Assembly: GCA_045627705.1 (NCBI GenBank)
Contig: JAZQOE010000061.1
Location: 1-26,852, forward strand
Source of the DNA: JBMNHG01 sp045627705
GTDB taxonomy: Bacteria > Verrucomicrobiota > Kiritimatiellia > RFP12 > JBMNHG01
Length of the DNA: 26,852 bases
Direction: 5' to 3'
The notes beneath the pieces are model-generated. The model made no database searches. It was not told the origin of the DNA and saw only the letters and a list, made by a program, of their open reading frames with translations. Positions 25,101-26,852 of this stretch are shown one piece after another (positions within the stretch are counted from its first letter, which is position 1; each line of letters starts with the position of its first letter). The position numbers were made by a program, and so were the translations under genes.

Positions 25101-25688
25101 GTTGGCCGGCAAGGCCAGTCCGATGGCGAAGTCGTCGGCGCCTCCGGCAAGATCAACGACGGCGATGAAAACATCGAAAAGCGCATGACCCGCGATTCCT
25201 CCCAGGCCGGCGAAATCGAGGAGGAAGACCACCGCGAGGCCAAGGCCACTGGCGGCGGCAAGCTTTCCGGCTATGGCGAACAGGAGGGCATGGCGGGCCT
25301 TGGCCCACGCCGCGACAGCTCGGTGAGCAAGCCATCGGAACTCGGACGCCAGGCAATGCTGCGCCGCGACGCGGAAACGCTCTACGCCCGCGCGACGATG
25401 AACCATCTGCGTACAGGCCGCCTCGATGAAGCGATCCGCCACATGCGCATGGCCGAGGAAGCCCTTGAAAAAGGCCTGCCGATCCAGCAGGTCCGCGAGT
25501 TCCAGCGCCGCGCATCCGTCGCGCTCCGCGAGACACAGGCCGACCTCGACGCAGGCATCGGCGCGGGCGCGCTTGGCGCCGGTTCCGCCGCGAAAGCGCC
25601 AGACACCGATGTCGCCTCGACTCCCGATGAAGCTCCGCCGGCCTATCGCGGACTCGTCTCGGACTATTTCAAGGCGCTTGGGCAATAG
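22128..25688 (+). CDS. Large DUF4175-like membrane protein with coiled-coil C-terminus
   Basis: A 1186-residue protein. Three N-terminal hydrophobic segments (about 21-42, 52-74 and 140-157) anchor it in the membrane. Then come beta-rich, Ig-like stretches (about 190-510), including LRIDPPTYTRLPSQDL and VVEFKVTDDYGVASAQIESI. A long Ala/Glu-rich coiled coil (about 520-900) follows, then a charged low-complexity linker (about 950-1070) and a final helical repeat (LRTGRLDEAIRHMRMAEEAL). This layout matches DUF4175-type proteins, which usually sit in MoxR-ATPase/DUF58/VWA operons; those partners are not in this window. I chose the ATG at 22128 because it begins the conserved amphipathic start and lies downstream of the promoter -10; an upstream in-frame ATG at 22041 lies ahead of the promoter. 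No good SD is visible. Role unknown. Confidence 0.75.
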   Translation: MNTELTSRLESINGLVNGWRALVRLLFAIGGVALLVSLAAASDLAWRFGAGGRIAVAAAWAAAAVAGIAIVARAATVRRTSAAVAAMLERHFPQLDNHLINHVQFAAETGSDPLRDAYMRTTSPGIDGLPLNEMRPNRPLLYGLAAMVVGVAALAAPYPCIGPAWNVAVKRVVNPFSALEPASLAHVVEVAPGDVSVPQGDSIALSCVAVGRSGQPIDLEIAPDDDQPTTLRLGRLDTTDIETEFAHRIAKVSGSFRYRFIAGDAPPTPYHRVTPIPPLVLSSLSLRIDPPTYTRLPSQDLDALADVPAIPYGSGVTASARLSRAASSAAIATSERTSIAGNPVGNRIEWSFPQFAATNSSMRISAVGQDGGKLEATIRLNLLQDRPPVIEIVKPLGATVLPPGANPVVEFKVTDDYGVASAQIESISRNAKRDAEGKILTEWNSTNGTIWAEWRGLPTEVGGDAAFRVVAFDTASGKPNRAVSQLIVFDATNIAAVVKEEERVAAKSALTLGQLIDRQRANLDSTRSLEAMLPAMDPTSWNGAREREAAIIEMAAALLKDGSGLGSAKAMLERASRGPMLEAEATLGRMESEPAESRVALAEKAAAAQEAVLRMLTNAGAAVDEARSSQASSGLLAQIEALIKAQEGLVAVSRAAAAAKKAASEDDCDAQDDLAMDVGELIDQCRRDAKSLANSDEAFAATLSAVADLAEQRSIKNEMLHAAEAMSGAKAENAIPFQERAIEGLKALCDALNEQRTEDAQARMEDAAEVVSGAKEAMGKLKDLQSAVVEALRATEGQEDKSGDGHDEALDLEIEELKSAMADAALKIATDLQVFPDLPVGNELVEDVFQIYEAMAQPKGSESTEVTELGLQKEDWILDALKTAEGRLDDMEMWLTPRPDAIKRNIENFDREELPQIGMVTMPDELEDIIGDLLDQEDELRDQADDSTGNQGTADIAAGWDIMEGEFTSYGAKGKSGNERPEHKDQDGRSTVGRQGQSDGEVVGASGKINDGDENIEKRMTRDSSQAGEIEEEDHREAKATGGGKLSGYGEQEGMAGLGPRRDSSVSKPSELGRQAMLRRDAETLYARATMNHLRTGRLDEAIRHMRMAEEALEKGLPIQQVREFQRRASVALRETQADLDAGIGAGALGAGSAAKAPDTDVASTPDEAPPAYRGLVSDYFKALGQ

Positions 25689-25689
25689 T

Positions 25690-25717
25690 AAAAAAAAAAC
25701 GGCGCGCCGTTTTTTTT
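25690..25717. terminator. Bidirectional terminator: A-tract, CGGCGCGCCG, T-tract
   Basis: Ten A (25690-25699), the palindrome CGGCGCGCCG (25700-25709) and eight T (25710-25717). It is symmetric, so it can act in either direction. It begins right after the TAG of the DUF4175-like gene. The core is identical to that in the xerC/pfp terminator. Confidence 0.8.
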
Positions 25718-25771
25718 GACAGGGATGACGGCCCGCCGCCATCCGCAATTGGCTCCAAAAGGAGAAGCAAA

Positions 25772-26410
25772 ATGGCCGAAAAGAAACTGGATGTGGAAAT
25801 CTCCCTCGATGCCATCGAGGTGAATGAGAAGGCTCTCGCGGACGCGAAGGCAAAGCGTCTCTTCCAATGCAATCTGATCTGGCCCAAGGTCGGCACCGCG
25901 TTGCGCTCCGCATCGCTCGCCATTGAACTCGACAAGGGCAAGTGGACATCCGCGGGCAAGCCCTGGCATGAATGCGTTGTCACCAAGGATTCAGTGCAAG
26001 GGCGTATCGGGATAGCCGTCGGCCTTACCGGCAAGGTGACCGATGGCCTCGCCTCGCTTTTCGCCCGCACCGCCGGCGCATCGACATTGAAGCTTCTTGC
26101 CGGCATCGTCGGCGATATTGCGCCGGGACTCCCAGGCGACATCCTCTCTCTTCCGATTTCCGCGGCGACAAAGACAATCTCGAAGGAGAAAGCGCCCGAA
26201 ATGCTCTACAAGGCCGCGATTGACTTCGACACCGCGACGCTTCCCGCCGCCGGCGAAAGCATGCGCCTCGAGTTCCCGCTTCTGGCGACACAGGACATCA
26301 TAAAAGTCACAAATGTCCCCTCCCCCAAGCAGTCGCGCTCGAAGCAGACAAAACTGGCGAAGAAAGGCGACCAGATCGGCACCTGCGCCATCACGGTAAA
26401 AGTCCTTTGA
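25772..26410 (+). CDS. Hypothetical 212-residue protein
   Basis: I do not recognise this family. AAGGAG at 7-nt spacing precedes the ATG at 25772, and codon use resembles its neighbours, so it is probably real. It has no signal peptide. The first ~90 residues (LDVEISLDAIEVNEKALADAK, WTSAGKPWHECVVTKDSVQG) look beta-rich. A moderately hydrophobic, Gly/Ala/Leu-rich stretch (about 88-135) follows. The last 30 residues are Lys/Ser-rich and end CAITVKVL. It follows the large membrane protein behind a terminator. Its stop codon directly borders the transposase remnant, so the very 3' end could have been altered by an old insertion. Confidence 0.7.
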   Translation: MAEKKLDVEISLDAIEVNEKALADAKAKRLFQCNLIWPKVGTALRSASLAIELDKGKWTSAGKPWHECVVTKDSVQGRIGIAVGLTGKVTDGLASLFARTAGASTLKLLAGIVGDIAPGLPGDILSLPISAATKTISKEKAPEMLYKAAIDFDTATLPAAGESMRLEFPLLATQDIIKVTNVPSPKQSRSKQTKLAKKGDQIGTCAITVKVL

Positions 26411-26413
26411 CCT

Positions 26414-26583
26414 GGCCGCCCAGACGTGAGGCTGCGAGACGCTGACGATCCGCTCCGCGACGCAGTGTTTCTTTTCGTCGGACATATCCTTCCGCTGAGC
26501 GTAGAGACTGAGGATCGTCGCCAGCAGCCCCATGTTCCGGTCCCCGAGGATATTGATAGTGTTTCCTCGAACAATACGCGCTA
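26414..26583 (-). pseudogene. Remnant of an IS5-like family transposase
   Basis: Minus-strand frame reading GNTINILGDRNMGLLATILS then LYAQRKDMSDEKKHCVAERI then VSVSQPHVWAARS. The segment Q-x-D/K-M-x3-KKHxVxxRIVSVSQPHV resembles the conserved part of IS5-type transposases just before the catalytic glutamate region (usually RIVSISQPHVRPIVRGK). Only about 55 residues remain. The match fades after SQPHV toward 26410, and upstream the reading runs into the CTAG array. No inverted repeats or target duplications are visible. Family recognition is from memory of the motif. Confidence 0.55.
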
Positions 26584-26630
26584 GACCGCGGGGAAAAAAA
26601 TGGAGATACGCCCTGTTTTCTATTCCCGCG

Positions 26631-26737
26631 CTAGAGCATCTAGCTCTGCTGGCTTTTCAAGCGCCTCTAGCGACACTAGCCCAGCCAGCCCCGCTAGCAA
26701 TACTAGAAGCGCTAGCAGGACTAGAAAACTAGTGCGA
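26631..26737. repeat. Imperfect 9-bp tandem array, consensus CTAGCNNNN
   Basis: Units start at 26631, 26640, 26649, 26658, 26667, 26676, 26685, 26694, 26703, 26712, 26721 (8 bp) and 26729. Nine of the 12 begin with CTAG; the others are CTGG (26649), CAAG (26658) and CCAG (26685). Position 5 is usually C, and positions 6-9 vary freely. Isolated CTAGs also occur at 26581, 26781, 26827 and 26843. CTAG is otherwise scattered and infrequent in the window. Period 9 keeps one frame open on each strand, but neither has a convincing start. Confidence 0.8.
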
Positions 26738-26780
26738 AGCGGCGGAGTTTTGCGGTGGCGGCCCCATTCGCCACCATTCC

Positions 26781-26830
26781 CTAGAAAAAAGCGGCGCGCC
26801 GCGAAAAAAAGCGGCGCGCCGTCTTTCTAG
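26781..26830. repeat. Duplicated A-tract plus GCGGCGCGCCG, able to fold into a GC-only hairpin
   Basis: Two copies of G-A(6/7)-GCGGCGCGCCG at 26784-26801 and 26803-26821. Each core is palindromic, so copy 1 can pair with copy 2 over 10 GC pairs. The unit is flanked by CTAGAAA (26781-26787) and TTTCTAG (26824-26830), which pair as an outer stem. On the minus strand each palindrome is followed by a T-run, so this may be a tandem terminator. Confidence 0.7.
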
Positions 26831-26852
26831 ACTCTTCTCAACCTAGCGGCGG

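Larger units (their letters stand above)
26411..26852. other. 442-bp end region without an intact gene
   Basis: This holds the transposase remnant (minus), the CTAG array and the duplicated GC palindromes. A plus-strand frame (26532-26732, LAxLAx-rich) and a minus-strand frame through the array (Leu/Ala-rich, ending about 26620) are open, but both lack a plausible start and ribosome-binding site. They depend on CTA leucine codons that the neighbouring genes hardly use. I therefore treat the region as non-coding. Confidence 0.6.

Noticed and set aside
25991..26533. 180-codon minus-strand ORF covering the transposase remnant
   Set aside because: Only its first ~45 residues resemble a transposase; the rest is the antisense of the 212-aa gene, so it is not one protein.
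26532..26732. Plus-strand Leu/Ala repeat ORF through the CTAG array
   Set aside because: No ribosome-binding site, its first half is antisense to the transposase remnant, and it relies on CTA codons; the opposite strand is equally open through the array.
26411..26852. CRISPR or guide-RNA array
   Set aside because: The repeat is 9 bp with only about five fixed bases. There are no spacers of constant length between longer repeats, and no cas-like gene.

Overview
This is a GC-rich bacterial chromosomal segment. It carries mostly housekeeping genes, packed on both strands with short intergenic gaps. Several features suggest an anaerobe of the PVC group, with Kiritimatiellota/Verrucomicrobiota-type as the best guess. 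These are a type IV prepilin-like (xcpT/pulG-type) secreted protein with the GFTLVELLVVIAIIALLA signature and no pilus genes nearby, a PPi-dependent phosphofructokinase, indolepyruvate:ferredoxin oxidoreductase, a double-cluster Fe-S protein, a large DUF4175-like membrane protein and a CBM/GH3/GT2 carbohydrate cluster. The taxonomic call is inference from gene content; no 16S rRNA is present.

Layout. 1-6.8 kb (minus strand): a YghZ-type aldo/keto reductase, tRNA-Tyr with its own promoter and terminator, priA, a prepilin-like protein, proA, a TrmJ-like tRNA 2'-O-methyltransferase and tRNA-Cys. Just upstream of tRNA-Cys is a 33-codon very basic ORF that appears to share its transcript. At 6.9-7.0 kb a compact divergent promoter region with a perfect 18-bp palindrome separates that operon from secA (plus). 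10.2-13.4 kb (plus): iorA (without the usual C-terminal ferredoxin domain), iorB, and a DHH-family NrnA-like phosphoesterase. 13.4-15.4 kb (minus): an Fe-S oxidoreductase-like protein behind an SPFH/stomatin protein. 15.5-16.6 kb (plus): a single XerC/D-type recombinase. A 28-bp element with 11-6-11 geometry, a candidate dif-like site, starts 39 bp and ends 12 bp before its start codon. 16.6-17.9 kb (minus): pfp. 18-22 kb (minus): a secreted CBM-like protein, a domain-permuted GH3 glycosidase and a GT2 glycosyltransferase, probably one operon. 22.1-26.4 kb (plus): a 1186-aa DUF4175-like protein with three N-terminal membrane segments and a coiled-coil C-terminus, then an unrecognised 212-aa protein.

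The last ~440 bp differ from the rest. They hold a minus-strand remnant of an IS5-like transposase, an imperfect 9-bp tandem array in which most units begin CTAG, and two copies of a GC-only palindrome separated by A-tracts. The same CGGCGCGCCG core recurs in two terminators elsewhere in the window.

How the genes work together: PFP gives reversible, PPi-driven glycolysis, and IorAB gives ferredoxin-linked 2-oxoacid oxidation of aromatic amino acids; both fit fermentative anaerobic life. The GH3/CBM pair points to saccharide use. tRNA-Cys, TrmJ and the tiny basic protein form a translation-related cluster opposite secA. Several promoters abut their start codons, suggesting leaderless or nearly leaderless mRNAs.
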